Assembly: GCA_900757485.1 (NCBI GenBank) | Contig: CAAEOA010000097.1 | Location: 1 to 14,963, forward strand | Direction of reading: 5' to 3' | Length of the DNA: 14,963 nt | Origin: Oscillospiraceae bacterium | GTDB lineage: Bacteria > Bacillota > Clostridia > Oscillospirales > Ruminococcaceae | Part shown: one piece after another, positions 7,522 through 14,306 of the stretch | How the letters are laid out: the number at the start of each line of letters is the position of its first letter | Position numbering within the stretch: the stretch's first letter is position 1 | Translations under genes and position numbers: made by a program | Notes under the pieces: model-generated | Told to the model about the DNA's origin: nothing | Seen by the model: the letters and a program-made list of their open reading frames with translations, nothing else | The model's database searches: none

Positions 7522-7550
7522 TTGAAAAATTTGTAATTATTTGGTATAAT
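7522..7550 (+). promoter_or_regulatory. Promoter driving the gene stump at 7588
   Basis: TTGAAA (7522-7527), exactly 17 bases, TATAAT (7545-7550). It would start transcription near 7557, about 30 bases before a strong ribosome site. The promoter looks intact although the gene it serves appears cut short. Bases 7447-7521 hold no recognisable gene; one open frame lacking a start (ending at the TGA at 7618-7620) overlaps this region. Confidence 0.65.
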
Positions 7551-7587
7551 CAATTTGACAAATTTTATTTTATGGAGGAAAATTCAC

Positions 7588-7671
7588 ATGGAGATATTTT
7601 GTCTAAATGGTTATCAGAATGAGAAAATACAATTAGAATTAGTTGAGGTGTTGGGTTTTCCGTACTTTTGA
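7588..7671 (+). pseudogene. 27-codon stump of a truncated gene
   Basis: An ATG with a strong ribosome site (GGAGGA, nine bases before) opens a 27-residue frame, MEIFCLNGYQNEKIQLELVE followed by VLGFPYF, ending at TGA (7669-7671). It has a near-consensus promoter and AT-rich codons. It resembles the start of a larger cytosolic protein rather than a functional peptide: there is no signal sequence or membrane segment, and it ends inside what looks like a beta-strand/turn. I do not recognise the family with certainty. The sequence right after, in another frame, looks like the end of a different gene, which suggests a deletion joined two genes here. A genuine small protein remains possible. Confidence 0.45.
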
Positions 7672-7733
7672 TCGTTTTTGCCTCTGTTTATACACCGTTT
7701 GGTCGCTCTTTGGCACAAAAAACCTACAAGTAG
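7662..7733 (+). pseudogene. Possible 3'-end fragment of a membrane-protein gene
   Basis: Overlapping the stump in another frame, 23 codons read VLLIVFASVYTPFGRSLAQK then TYK and end at TAG (7731-7733). This looks like a last membrane helix plus a short charged tail, and the stop lies within the 5' arm of the following terminator, as at a natural gene end. There is no start; the frame is closed by a TGA 18 bases upstream. The reading is inference from composition only. Confidence 0.3.
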
Positions 7734-7760
7734 GGATTTAAACTTACTTGTAGTTTTTTT
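7717..7760 (+). terminator. Intrinsic terminator (bidirectional form)
   Basis: CTACAAGTA (7724-7732) and TACTTGTAG (7745-7753) form a nine-pair stem with a 12-base loop, with A6 before and T7 after, so it could work on either strand. It separates the gene remnants from the lipoprotein gene. Confidence 0.8.
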
Positions 7761-7762
7761 GC

Positions 7763-7791
7763 TTGATTTTATAAAATTGGCCTGCAATAAT
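7763..7791 (+). promoter_or_regulatory. Weak candidate promoter of the lipoprotein gene
   Basis: TTGATT (7763-7768), 17 bases, AATAAT (7786-7791). The sequence is very AT-rich, so chance matches are likely; it is listed because a terminator lies just upstream and the gene needs a start nearby. Confidence 0.35.
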
Positions 7792-7826
7792 AAAATAAAA
7801 ATTATTTATATTAGGTGGTGTAAGAT

Positions 7827-8555
7827 ATGCAAAAAACAATAATAGGAATACTATTAAGCTGTTCTATTTTATTAAGTGGGTGCACTCGTACTTACAAAGT
7901 TGATTATCCCCAAAAATACGCCAAGCTATTAACAGAACAGCTTGGTGATTGGAAAGTAGTAGACTCATTTGAACGCCATTTTAGTGGTAAGTTTTCCTTG
8001 CCATATAATGCAACGTTTTGGGAGATAGAGTATACAGATTACAAAGGAAATGCACGTGAGTTAACTATACGTAATGACATAAATATATATGTGTGTTTAT
8101 TAGATTATACAATGGATATGTTGGAAAAGGAATATTTGGATAGAATATCTGCATTGGATGATGAACATATATCTTCTGGCTTAATAGATTATTATATTGG
8201 TGGAGAAGAGATCGCTATTTATGGCAAAGATGGCGTGAAAAATAGCAAAAAAGTGTTGGATCATATTATAATAAAAGAATGTAGCTTTGACACTTTAACA
8301 AATTATAATGATATAACCGTTCAATTCACCTTATCATATTATGATGAGTATGTAAACGAAACTGAGAGAATAATTGATATTTGGAATAAACTTACTGAAA
8401 CATTGGAAAAATCTAAAGTGTCTTTATGCCTTATTTGGGATGTGCCCGATTCAGATGAATATCATCCAGGTTATTATGAAAGGTATACAGGTTATTTATA
8501 TTATGATAATAAAATTAATATAAATTGGGATCATCGGAGTAATGTGATTAATTAA
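7827..8555 (+). CDS. Putative lipoprotein of unknown function
   Basis: The 242-residue product has a short lipoprotein signal: a lysine near the start, a hydrophobic stretch and the lipobox LSGC with Cys19 as the lipidation site, so it should be anchored on the outer face of the cytoplasmic membrane. The mature part is hydrophilic and rich in Tyr, Asp, Glu and Ile. DWKVVDSFERHF, NATFWEIEYTDYKGNAREL and NKININW suggest a small alpha/beta fold, but I recognise no family. The ATG at 7827 has an AGGTGG site eight bases upstream. The gene is markedly more AT-rich than its neighbours and uses many TTA, ATA and AAT codons. It stands alone between two terminators beside gene remnants, which suggests an acquired gene. 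Confidence 0.85.
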   Translation: MQKTIIGILLSCSILLSGCTRTYKVDYPQKYAKLLTEQLGDWKVVDSFERHFSGKFSLPYNATFWEIEYTDYKGNARELTIRNDINIYVCLLDYTMDMLEKEYLDRISALDDEHISSGLIDYYIGGEEIAIYGKDGVKNSKKVLDHIIIKECSFDTLTNYNDITVQFTLSYYDEYVNETERIIDIWNKLTETLEKSKVSLCLIWDVPDSDEYHPGYYERYTGYLYYDNKININWDHRSNVIN

Positions 8556-8732
8556 CGCATCAAATAAGCAAACTGTAATTGACAAAAGAGCACGATCTGT
8601 CCTAAAGGCTTACATCTATTTCATTCGTCAGAGACAGCGTGACTCGGGATTCAATTTTGGTTGAGATTCAGCGTTATTCTTTGTTGATACCGCAAAAATG
8701 CAGTATATCTTTTTGGTCTAGTCTTTACAGGC
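8556..8732 (+). other. Non-coding or decayed stretch after the lipoprotein gene
   Basis: I find no start-to-stop gene here. Open frames without start codons (for instance one ending at the TGA near 8665) could be relics, but none shows a recognisable motif. No second copy of the tRNA-Arg 3' end is visible that would mark an attachment site. Confidence 0.4.
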
Positions 8733-8771
8733 AAAAGCCTCGACACGTAATCTGTGTCTGAGGCTTTTGTT
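8733..8771 (+). terminator. Terminator-like hairpin
   Basis: AAAAGCCTC-GACAC (8733-8746) pairs with GTGTC-GAGGCTTTT (8753-8768) with a single bulged T, followed by GTTATG. It lies about 180 bases after the lipoprotein stop and is the probable end of that transcript. Confidence 0.65.
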
Positions 8772-8800
8772 ATGTCTATATTTCAGCAATTCTTTATACA

Positions 8801-8839
8801 ACAAAGCGGTAACTGATCAAGAATAAGTTACCGCTTTGT
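8801..8839 (-). terminator. Hairpin at the end of the nfeD-floT operon
   Basis: ACAAAGCGGTAACT (8801-8814) and its exact complement (8826-8839) form a 14-pair stem with an 11-base loop, ending nine bases beyond the flotillin stop on the minus strand. The T-tract after it is interrupted (TTTGTTGTAT), so it may act as a terminator or a 3'-end stabiliser. Confidence 0.7.
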
Positions 8840-8848
8840 ATTTCTCAT

Positions 8849-10396
8849 TTATTCTTCCGGTTCCGCAACTGTTTCAATTGCTTCTTTTGCATCTTTGGTT
8901 GCAGTCAAATGAATATTGCGGTTTACCTTAGCATCATAAGTCTGCCCTTTTACGACTTCCTTTAAATCAACGCCGGTCATTTCTTTTACCGATTCAAAAA
9001 GTCCGGTCATCACAGAAGTAACGTTCCCGGCTATACTGGACACACCGGATTTTCCTTCTCCGTTGCCGCCTTCCAATACGACTACCTTTTCAATCTGAGA
9101 CAGCGGCTGCGCAACTTTTTCTGCTATCGCCGGCAGCACCTCAATCATCATGTTTGCCATAGCCGCATTATTATACTTCGCATATGCTTCCGCTTTTTTC
9201 TCCATCGCTTCTGCTTCTGCCAAACCTTTCAGACGAATGGCCTCTGCTTCTGCCATACCGGTTTGCTTAATGACTTCAGCTGACGCAATACCTTCTTTTC
9301 TTTTCGCTTCAGCATTCGCTTCTGCATCCGCAATCTTTCGATATTTTTCCGCTTCCGCATCAGCAATTTCTTTTTCTTTATCAGCCAGAGCCGGCTCGAC
9401 TACTGTTTCCCGCAATTCTGCTTTCTTGCGTTCTGCCTTTCTCTGGGCAAGTTCAATGTTTTTCAACTCTTTTGCAATCTCAATCTGTACCTTTTCAGCC
9501 TCAACTTCTTTTAAACGCTGTTGTCTGAGTACTTCAGCATCCATTTCTGCAGAAGTAACATCTTTTAAAGTAATATTCTGCTGAATGGAATAGGAAGCAT
9601 CTGCAATAGCCTTAGATTGATCTTGTTCCCGACGATATTCCGCCTCTTGCACTGCCTTGTTTTTCTGAGCAGCCGCAATCTCTGTTTCTGCTTTTAACCG
9701 AGCCGCCTCTCCCTCGCGCATCGCAATAGAAGTCTGAATCTTTGCTTCCTTTTGCGCATTAGCGGTAGCAATTTCAGCATCTTTCTTTACCTCGGCAATT
9801 TTCGCGGCACCGAGTGCTTTCAAATAGCCGTTATCATCCTCGATATCACGAATCGTAAAGTTCTTTATTTCCAAACCCATTTCCAACAGGTCGCTGGCAA
9901 TAACCTCCTGCACATCCCGCGCCACCATCTCTCTGTCTTTGTAGAGATCCTCTACCGTTTGACGAGATACAATTTCACGAAGTTTACCTTCCAGCATATT
10001 AGTAGCAGTTTCTTTAATGGTCAAAACCGTTCTTTGCTCCCCGCCGACATTAAACTGCTCTATGGCAGCAAAGATACAGCTGTCTTCATTCTTAACCTTA
10101 ATATTAGCAATACCCTCGGTGCGAATCGGAACACCCTGAGAAGTCATTGCGCCGTCTACCCGGACGGTCAACTGCATATTTTCCAGAGAAATATAATCAA
10201 TACGTTCAAACACGGGAATAACCAAACCGCCGCCGCCGGTAATAATTCTTTTACGCAAACCGGTGACCACTGCTGCTCTGTCCTGCGGTACTTTTTTCCA
10301 CATGGATAAAATCAGCGCTATAATAAAAACAATCCCGATAATAACCAAAATCACAATGCCCGCAATCGTTTCTGTCAAAAATTCCATCATACTCAT
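8849..10396 (-). CDS. floT: Flotillin-family (SPFH domain) membrane scaffold protein
   Basis: This is a membrane-anchored scaffold of flotillin-rich microdomains, which in Bacillus affect membrane fluidity and assembly of membrane complexes. The 515 residues match B. subtilis FloT (YuaG, about 509). There is one N-terminal hydrophobic hairpin or helix (about 12-32), then an SPFH domain (about 34-200, KKVPQDRAAVVTGLRKRIITG then VDGAMTSQGVPIRTEGIANI), then a long Ala/Glu/Lys coiled-coil (about 200-405) with the flotillin-type AEAEA repeats, and a C-terminal oligomerisation part with PLSQIEKVVVLEGGNG. The ATG at 10396 follows GGAGG by seven bases and overlaps the nfeD stop in an ATGA arrangement, so translation is coupled. 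NfeD-flotillin pairing is a known conserved arrangement. Confidence 0.95.
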   Translation of the reverse strand: MSMMEFLTETIAGIVILVIIGIVFIIALILSMWKKVPQDRAAVVTGLRKRIITGGGGLVIPVFERIDYISLENMQLTVRVDGAMTSQGVPIRTEGIANIKVKNEDSCIFAAIEQFNVGGEQRTVLTIKETATNMLEGKLREIVSRQTVEDLYKDREMVARDVQEVIASDLLEMGLEIKNFTIRDIEDDNGYLKALGAAKIAEVKKDAEIATANAQKEAKIQTSIAMREGEAARLKAETEIAAAQKNKAVQEAEYRREQDQSKAIADASYSIQQNITLKDVTSAEMDAEVLRQQRLKEVEAEKVQIEIAKELKNIELAQRKAERKKAELRETVVEPALADKEKEIADAEAEKYRKIADAEANAEAKRKEGIASAEVIKQTGMAEAEAIRLKGLAEAEAMEKKAEAYAKYNNAAMANMMIEVLPAIAEKVAQPLSQIEKVVVLEGGNGEGKSGVSSIAGNVTSVMTGLFESVKEMTGVDLKEVVKGQTYDAKVNRNIHLTATKDAKEAIETVAEPEE

Positions 10397-10950
10397 ATCT
10401 CATCCTCCGTCTTTAATTTAGTAACAATCAATATATTACCGTCAAAGCGTTCTGCCCTAACGGATATACCCTGCTGCAGCGATTCCAAACCATCGGTTTT
10501 TGCCGGATAAGTAATTCTTCCGGTTTTGGTCGTAAAACTGACCGATCCCGTTGTTCCCGGCAAAATGGTAATCAGTACCTTACCTATTCTTCCGATGAAT
10601 TCCTCTCGCTTATTGGGCTCCATTCGTATTTGTTTCAGCCGATTAATCAACAGATTTTGAACTAATATGGAACACACATATCCAATTAATACTGCCATAC
10701 TTAAAACAAGCCATGGATTAATCTCCAGAAACAACAAAAGTTTTCCTGCGCTGCCAAACAGCAATAAAAAGACACAAATGCTGGCACCGGAGGCTGGCAG
10801 CAATGAAATACTGACATCGCCGATATTAATGTCGAAATCCCAATCAAGTCCGTCAAACAGGTTTACAATATTATCAATTAATCCTAAAATGACCGATATA
10901 ATCGGTATAATAACACCCGACAACAAACAAATCGTAAAAATTACATCCAT
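10393..10950 (-). CDS. NfeD-family membrane protein, flotillin partner (YuaF-like)
   Basis: NfeD proteins are encoded next to SPFH proteins and are thought to act with them in membrane microdomains. The 185-residue product has hydrophobic segments at about 3-30 and 48-100 and a C-terminal soluble beta-rich OB-fold (about 117-180: EEFIGRIGKVLITILPGTTG, then SVSFTTKTGRITYPAKTDG, ending RFDGNILIVTKL), which is the NfeD hallmark. B. subtilis YuaF is similar in size. Two ATGs compete: 10950 has AAAGGCGGG at proper distance, while 10959 lies almost on that site. A much longer in-frame extension starts from TTG inside the promoter and is not coding. The stop overlaps the floT start by four bases. 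The long leader upstream suggests regulation at the RNA level. Confidence 0.88.
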   Translation of the reverse strand: MDVIFTICLLSGVIIPIISVILGLIDNIVNLFDGLDWDFDINIGDVSISLLPASGASICVFLLLFGSAGKLLLFLEINPWLVLSMAVLIGYVCSILVQNLLINRLKQIRMEPNKREEFIGRIGKVLITILPGTTGSVSFTTKTGRITYPAKTDGLESLQQGISVRAERFDGNILIVTKLKTEDEI

Positions 10951-10959
10951 CAAAGTCAT

Positions 10960-11124
10960 CCCGCCTTTCCGAATGTATATGCAGATTAAACCGTCTGCAT
11001 TCAAAGATCTGTACCGCAGATTTTCACAATCATCCGTAAAATTATGATAATCTAAAAGCTTCGGCACTTTGTGCCGTCTTAACCGCATTCCATGCGGCAC
11101 GCGGAGACAACAGCCTCTGCTATA
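10960..11124 (-). promoter_or_regulatory. Long structured 5' leader of nfeD-floT, candidate cis-regulatory RNA
   Basis: From the predicted start near 11124 to the nfeD start are about 165 bases with several clean inverted repeats. On the minus strand: CCGCAT-GGA-ATGCGG (11097-11083), CGGCAC-AAA-GTGCCG (11076-11062), ATCTG-CGGTA-CAGAT (11021-11007), and ATGCAGA-loop-TCTGCAT (11000-10979), the last ending about 12 bases before the AAAGG site. GTGCCG (11100-11095) can also pair with CGGCAC (11076-11071), which would enclose the first hairpin and break the second; likewise TCTGC near 11020 can pair with GCAGA near 10996. I match it to no known riboswitch class. No strong terminator with a T-run is present, so control of translation is more likely than attenuation. 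Confidence 0.55.
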
Positions 11125-11130
11125 CTTTTT

Positions 11131-11159
11131 ATTATACCAAAAAAACAATCCGGTATCAA
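11131..11159 (-). promoter_or_regulatory. Promoter of nfeD-floT
   Basis: On the minus strand TTGATA (11159-11154), 17 bases, TATAAT (11136-11131). This is a vegetative-type promoter; the B. subtilis counterpart is reported to use SigW, but I see no SigW-like pair (TGAAAC/CGTA) here. Confidence 0.72.
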
Positions 11160-11172
11160 TATCGTTTTTGAA

Positions 11173-12000
11173 CTAAAAAAGCTTATTTTTAAGAAAAATC
11201 CGCAGTTTATCCATACCCCACAGTCCAAATGTCAACAACACTGCCAGTTCCGTTTTCAGAGTGACCCCTGCTATGGAAATGACTGATAAACGGCTTCGAT
11301 CCCTGCCGTAATCATTCAAATGACTCACAACCGTGTGCGCCGAATAATCCACAGAAGAATAACCGATTAGTTGTGTAGCAGCGCCGCAAATGGCTGTTGA
11401 AAAAAACACCGCTATGATCATTCCTGCAAGAACAATGCCTATTTTCTTGATGCCGACCAAAGAATTGAGATGCGATGCTGCAAAAAACAGTAAGCAAACG
11501 CCTAACGCTACCCAAAAAGCCAGTATTCCGAACAGCAACGTCAGTATTTTCAGACTGTTTTCTTCCAGTCCTAACGGCTGTTCGATAATGCCCAGCCATA
11601 TCAACAATCCATTGAGTCCTCCGTAACCATCCCCATTTACAGTAATGACACGGTAAACAATAAATGAACCGACCGCTGATATCATAACGAGCCCAAAAAT
11701 AATATATATGACAATCCGGGGAAGCTTATGCAATACGATCGACAATATATATCCAATCAACACCGCGGACAAAATCGGAAACAAGTTCAAAATCATGGTG
11801 TTACTCAATGCTTTCCAGAAAACAGAATCATTAAAATACAAACGGATATAATTTTGCAGTCCGACAAAAGAAGGAGCCGAGCCCAACCCAACAGTGTTTC
11901 CCCAAAAATGCAGCAACAATCCGCCCATGATACCGATAATCAAGATACTAAAAAACACCGCCGCAAAGAAAAGTAATTCTTTTTTCGTTTCATTCTTCAT
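11173..12000 (-). CDS. ABC-type sugar permease-like membrane protein lacking a recognisable EAA loop
   Basis: The 275-residue protein looks like a MalF/UgpA-type sugar ABC transporter permease. It has an N-terminal helix (about 9-30), then PSFVGLQNYIRLYFNDSVFW (43-62) and NTMILNLFPILSAVLIGYIL (67-86), which match the FVGLxNY...F..ALxNT start of the family, and GYGGLNGLLIWLGI (125-138), which matches the yGlxNxlL segment. About six hydrophobic segments follow. The cytoplasmic EAA loop (EAAxxDGA), which docks on the ATPase, is not seen: between about 175 and 190 the sequence is only SHLNSLVGIKKIGIV. The ATG at 12000 has AAAGGA; an upstream in-frame start at 12042 is less likely. No ATPase, binding protein or second permease is nearby. 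It may be a degenerate or repurposed permease. Confidence 0.75.
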   Translation of the reverse strand: MKNETKKELLFFAAVFFSILIIGIMGGLLLHFWGNTVGLGSAPSFVGLQNYIRLYFNDSVFWKALSNTMILNLFPILSAVLIGYILSIVLHKLPRIVIYIIFGLVMISAVGSFIVYRVITVNGDGYGGLNGLLIWLGIIEQPLGLEENSLKILTLLFGILAFWVALGVCLLFFAASHLNSLVGIKKIGIVLAGMIIAVFFSTAICGAATQLIGYSSVDYSAHTVVSHLNDYGRDRSRLSVISIAGVTLKTELAVLLTFGLWGMDKLRIFLKNKLF

Positions 12001-12081
12001 CTGAACTTTCCTTTCTTTCTGCCATAACCGATGCTGTATCAAGTCAGAAGCAAAAATCCCGAACCTTAGGCTCTCGTTTTT

Positions 12082-12110
12082 ATTCTACCATAGAAAATGC
12101 TTTCTCTCAA
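12082..12110 (-). promoter_or_regulatory. Promoter of the permease-like gene
   Basis: On the minus strand TTGAGA (12110-12105), 17 bases, TAGAAT (12087-12082). Initiation near 12075 leaves a leader of about 75 bases. This suggests the gene is not simply the tail of the upstream UroD-like transcript, although no terminator was found between them (12121-12219 shows only weak hairpins without a T-run). Confidence 0.65.
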
Positions 12111-12219
12111 TGGCTATTTTTTATCCACACTGCAATATTATTATCCGGCATTCAATGACATTCAGAAAACACGCCATTCTTCGTCCGCTGCCGAAGCCAT
12201 AAATCTGATACGGCGGCAA

Positions 12220-13218
12220 TCAATCTTGCATTGCCTTTTGCGCGTACTCTTTTAAAAGCGAGACATAAATTTTATAATTATCCAATGTAACATCAGGAGG
12301 CGTCTGATGATCCACCGAAGGAATATAGCGTCCCGACTTCATTGCCGGAAGCAGCCGTTCAAATTCTGCACGCATGCTTTCCTCACCCAGATGCATGATT
12401 GTTTTATCATATCCGCCGATCATAAGCCACTCCGGGTAATTCCGGCGAATACGGTTAACATCCACACCTGCCTGTCGCTCCAGCGGCAAAACGCCTTCAA
12501 TTCCAGCCTCCTGAAACCAGGGAATCAGAGGTTCTACATCTCCGTCCGTATCAATGAACACTTTTGTCCCTTTAGATTTAATAAAGGGAATGATTTCCCG
12601 ATAGTATGGCTTTATAAATTCGTCATAACAATCTTTGGAGAGCATCGGTCCGTGATTATAGGACATATCCTCCGCAAAGGTCATAAAATCCGGAGTGACT
12701 ACTTTGTACATTTCCTCCAGAAACATCAGCATATAATCCGTTTGATCCTGATTGATACGATGCATCAATTCCGGATAATCATAAAAAGCATATAGGTGAT
12801 TTTCAATGCCAAACAAGGTTCGCGGAAACCAAAAGAATCCTTCTATGGTGTACCACAGCGCAAAATGTCCCGCTTCATGCTGTGATTTTATACTTTTAAA
12901 ATATTGCATGCATTGGTGCATATATTCTTCTGAAAACATCATTTTTTTCAGATGTTCGTAATCATGCTCATCTTGCATGATCTCATGCCCGTGCTCCTTC
13001 GGCTCGGGAAAACCGGGCATTCTGTGATTTATCCACGCCTGAACCAAAGTATCCAGCCCGTAATAATCATAAAGCTTATCTGCGGTCCATTTTTCATCCA
13101 GCCCCTGTTTCTGCCATTCCGAAAATGTTTCATTCCACCAGGATGCCCACTCTACCACCGGCAAACGATCTGCCGGTTTGCCGTTTAAAACTGCCGTAAA
13201 ACGTTCTCTGTTAGTCAT
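12220..13218 (-). CDS. Uroporphyrinogen decarboxylase (URO-D)-fold protein, MtaA/CmuA-like superfamily, function unknown
   Basis: The 332 residues have the layout of the URO-D/methyltransferase TIM-barrel superfamily: MTNRERFTAVLNGKPADRLP at the start, TFAEDMSYNHGPMLSKDCYD at about 180-199, KVFIDTDGDVEPLIPWFQEA (219-238), IGGYDKTIM (267-275), and PSVDHQTPPDVTLDNYKIYV (300-319). It is not HemE, because the N-terminal RPVWxMRQAGRY motif is replaced by LPVVEWASWW. It also lacks the HxCxnC zinc motif of MtaA/MtbA; the only cysteines are near 103 and 197. Members of this group occur in gut Clostridia, often beside sugar-type transporters and AraC regulators; substrates are unknown to me. The ATG at 13218 follows AAAGGA. 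It is divergent from araC, whose product probably controls it. Confidence 0.85.
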   Translation of the reverse strand: MTNRERFTAVLNGKPADRLPVVEWASWWNETFSEWQKQGLDEKWTADKLYDYYGLDTLVQAWINHRMPGFPEPKEHGHEIMQDEHDYEHLKKMMFSEEYMHQCMQYFKSIKSQHEAGHFALWYTIEGFFWFPRTLFGIENHLYAFYDYPELMHRINQDQTDYMLMFLEEMYKVVTPDFMTFAEDMSYNHGPMLSKDCYDEFIKPYYREIIPFIKSKGTKVFIDTDGDVEPLIPWFQEAGIEGVLPLERQAGVDVNRIRRNYPEWLMIGGYDKTIMHLGEESMRAEFERLLPAMKSGRYIPSVDHQTPPDVTLDNYKIYVSLLKEYAQKAMQD

Positions 13219-13262
13219 GTTATCATTATCCTTTCTTTACCCTATTAAAAACTTGTTCTGCC

Positions 13263-13291
13263 TTGACTTTAGCATACTGCGTTGATATAAT
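13263..13291 (+). promoter_or_regulatory. Promoter of the AraC-family gene
   Basis: TTGACT (13263-13268), 17 bases, TATAAT (13286-13291), a near-consensus promoter. Initiation near 13298 would leave only about 11 bases before the TTG start. It overlaps the promoter on the other strand. Confidence 0.7.
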
Positions 13292-13299
13292 AAAATCAA
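13271..13299 (-). promoter_or_regulatory. Promoter of the UroD-like gene, overlapping the araC promoter
   Basis: On the minus strand TTGATT (13299-13294), 17 bases, TATGCT (13276-13271). The two divergent promoters share bases 13271-13291, so RNA polymerase cannot occupy both at once. This suits control by the AraC protein binding in this 90-base gap. Confidence 0.5.
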
Positions 13300-13308
13300 A
13301 GGGTAAAT

Positions 13309-14208
13309 TTGCTAATTTTACGGGGTGATTTTATCAATAATTCTTTTTTTGAAACTTATTCTATTTCAGAACAATCCAAAATAGAAATTGATGAACTAGC
13401 TGTGAAAGTTCCGGTTGTGCGGCACGCACATAATTATCTTGAATTGGCATACATTAAGCAAGGATGGGCAAAACACACCAGAAACAATGACACGCAAAAA
13501 CTGATCGCCGGAGATTACATGATTTTAGACTACGGGGAAATACACAGCTATGATATCATAAGCGATGACTTGGTGGTGGTCAACTGTCTGTTTAAACCTG
13601 AAGTTATCGACAGTACAATGACGAACTGCCGCAGTTTTCCGGAAATGCTAAACAATTATATGATTAATATAGGATATCTTTCGGGCGCTCAGACAAAAAA
13701 CAATATTTTTCAAGACAATCAAAGCGAGATTTTATCGCTTTTAATGAAAATGAAAAAAGAATATGAAACCAAAAAAACCGGCTATCTTCAGGTGATTCGC
13801 GCCGCACTGATTGAAATTATCATCAAGACCATGCGGCAGGCAGAAAACAATGCATTGGCCGGCATTGCAAACTACGGCAAAGATATTTTAGAAATCATTT
13901 TCTTAGTAAGTCAAAATCCAAATGCTGACATTTCCCTGTCTGAGATTGCCCGCCGGCAAAATGTCTGTGTCAGTAATCTTAGCAGAAAATTCAAAGCAAC
14001 TACCGGCAATCATTTTTCGGAATTTTTGCAGCAAAAAAGAATAGAGCAGGCTTGCCGTCTGCTTATCAACACAAAAGATAACGTTTCAGAGGTTGCCGAG
14101 AAATCAGGATATAATGACGTCAATTTTTTTCATACGGTATTTAAGCGTGTTACAGGAAAAACGCCGGCGCAATATCGAAAAAATTTTTCGGTGCAGCCCA
14201 CAAAATAA
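13309..14208 (+). CDS. AraC-family transcriptional regulator
   Basis: This is a DNA-binding regulator with an N-terminal cupin-type sensor and a C-terminal double helix-turn-helix. The sensor part (about 30-100) has VPVVRHAHNYLELAYIKQGW and LIAGDYMILDYGEIHSYDI, typical of sugar-sensing AraC proteins. The HTH pair is at about 206-293: DISLSEIARRQNVCVSNLSR for the first and NVSEVAEKSGYNDVNFFHTV then FKRVTGKTPAQYRK for the second. At 299 residues it has usual length. No ATG occurs in frame before residue 71, which would cut the sensor domain, so I use the TTG at 13309, preceded by AAAGGG. It is divergent from the UroD-like gene and is its likely regulator, possibly also of the permease-like gene. 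The ligand is unknown. Confidence 0.92.
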   Translation: MLILRGDFINNSFFETYSISEQSKIEIDELAVKVPVVRHAHNYLELAYIKQGWAKHTRNNDTQKLIAGDYMILDYGEIHSYDIISDDLVVVNCLFKPEVIDSTMTNCRSFPEMLNNYMINIGYLSGAQTKNNIFQDNQSEILSLLMKMKKEYETKKTGYLQVIRAALIEIIIKTMRQAENNALAGIANYGKDILEIIFLVSQNPNADISLSEIARRQNVCVSNLSRKFKATTGNHFSEFLQQKRIEQACRLLINTKDNVSEVAEKSGYNDVNFFHTVFKRVTGKTPAQYRKNFSVQPTK

Positions 14209-14275
14209 CATCTGCCGGTCAACCTTATATTTCCGTGAATATTAAATATTAAAATTTTCCAATCACACCCTTTTA

Positions 14276-14294
14276 GAAAAAATTCGTTTTTTTC
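14276..14294 (+). terminator. Weak A/T hairpin after araC, possible terminator
   Basis: G-A6, loop TTCG, then T7-C forms an A/T stem capped by a stable-type UUCG tetraloop, about 70 bases after the araC stop. The T-tract is part of the stem, so termination would be weak. Confidence 0.25.
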
Positions 14295-14306
14295 GGGAAA
14301 ACTATC

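Noticed and set aside
7310..7525. 71-codon plus-strand frame starting before tRNA-Arg
   Set aside because: It reads through the tRNA and its terminator.
7399..8771. Genomic island bounded by tRNA-Arg attachment repeats
   Set aside because: No integrase and no repeated copy of the tRNA 3' end could be found by eye; the region is AT-rich but unbounded.
9150..9584. 144-codon plus-strand frame rich in Ser, Ala and Phe opposite the flotillin gene
   Set aside because: It mirrors the Ala/Glu repeats of flotillin in the antisense frame and has no ribosome site.
10951..11148. In-frame extension of nfeD to 251 residues
   Set aside because: The start would be a TTG inside the promoter spacer, the residues resemble no NfeD, and the stretch is full of inverted repeats, fitting a leader RNA.
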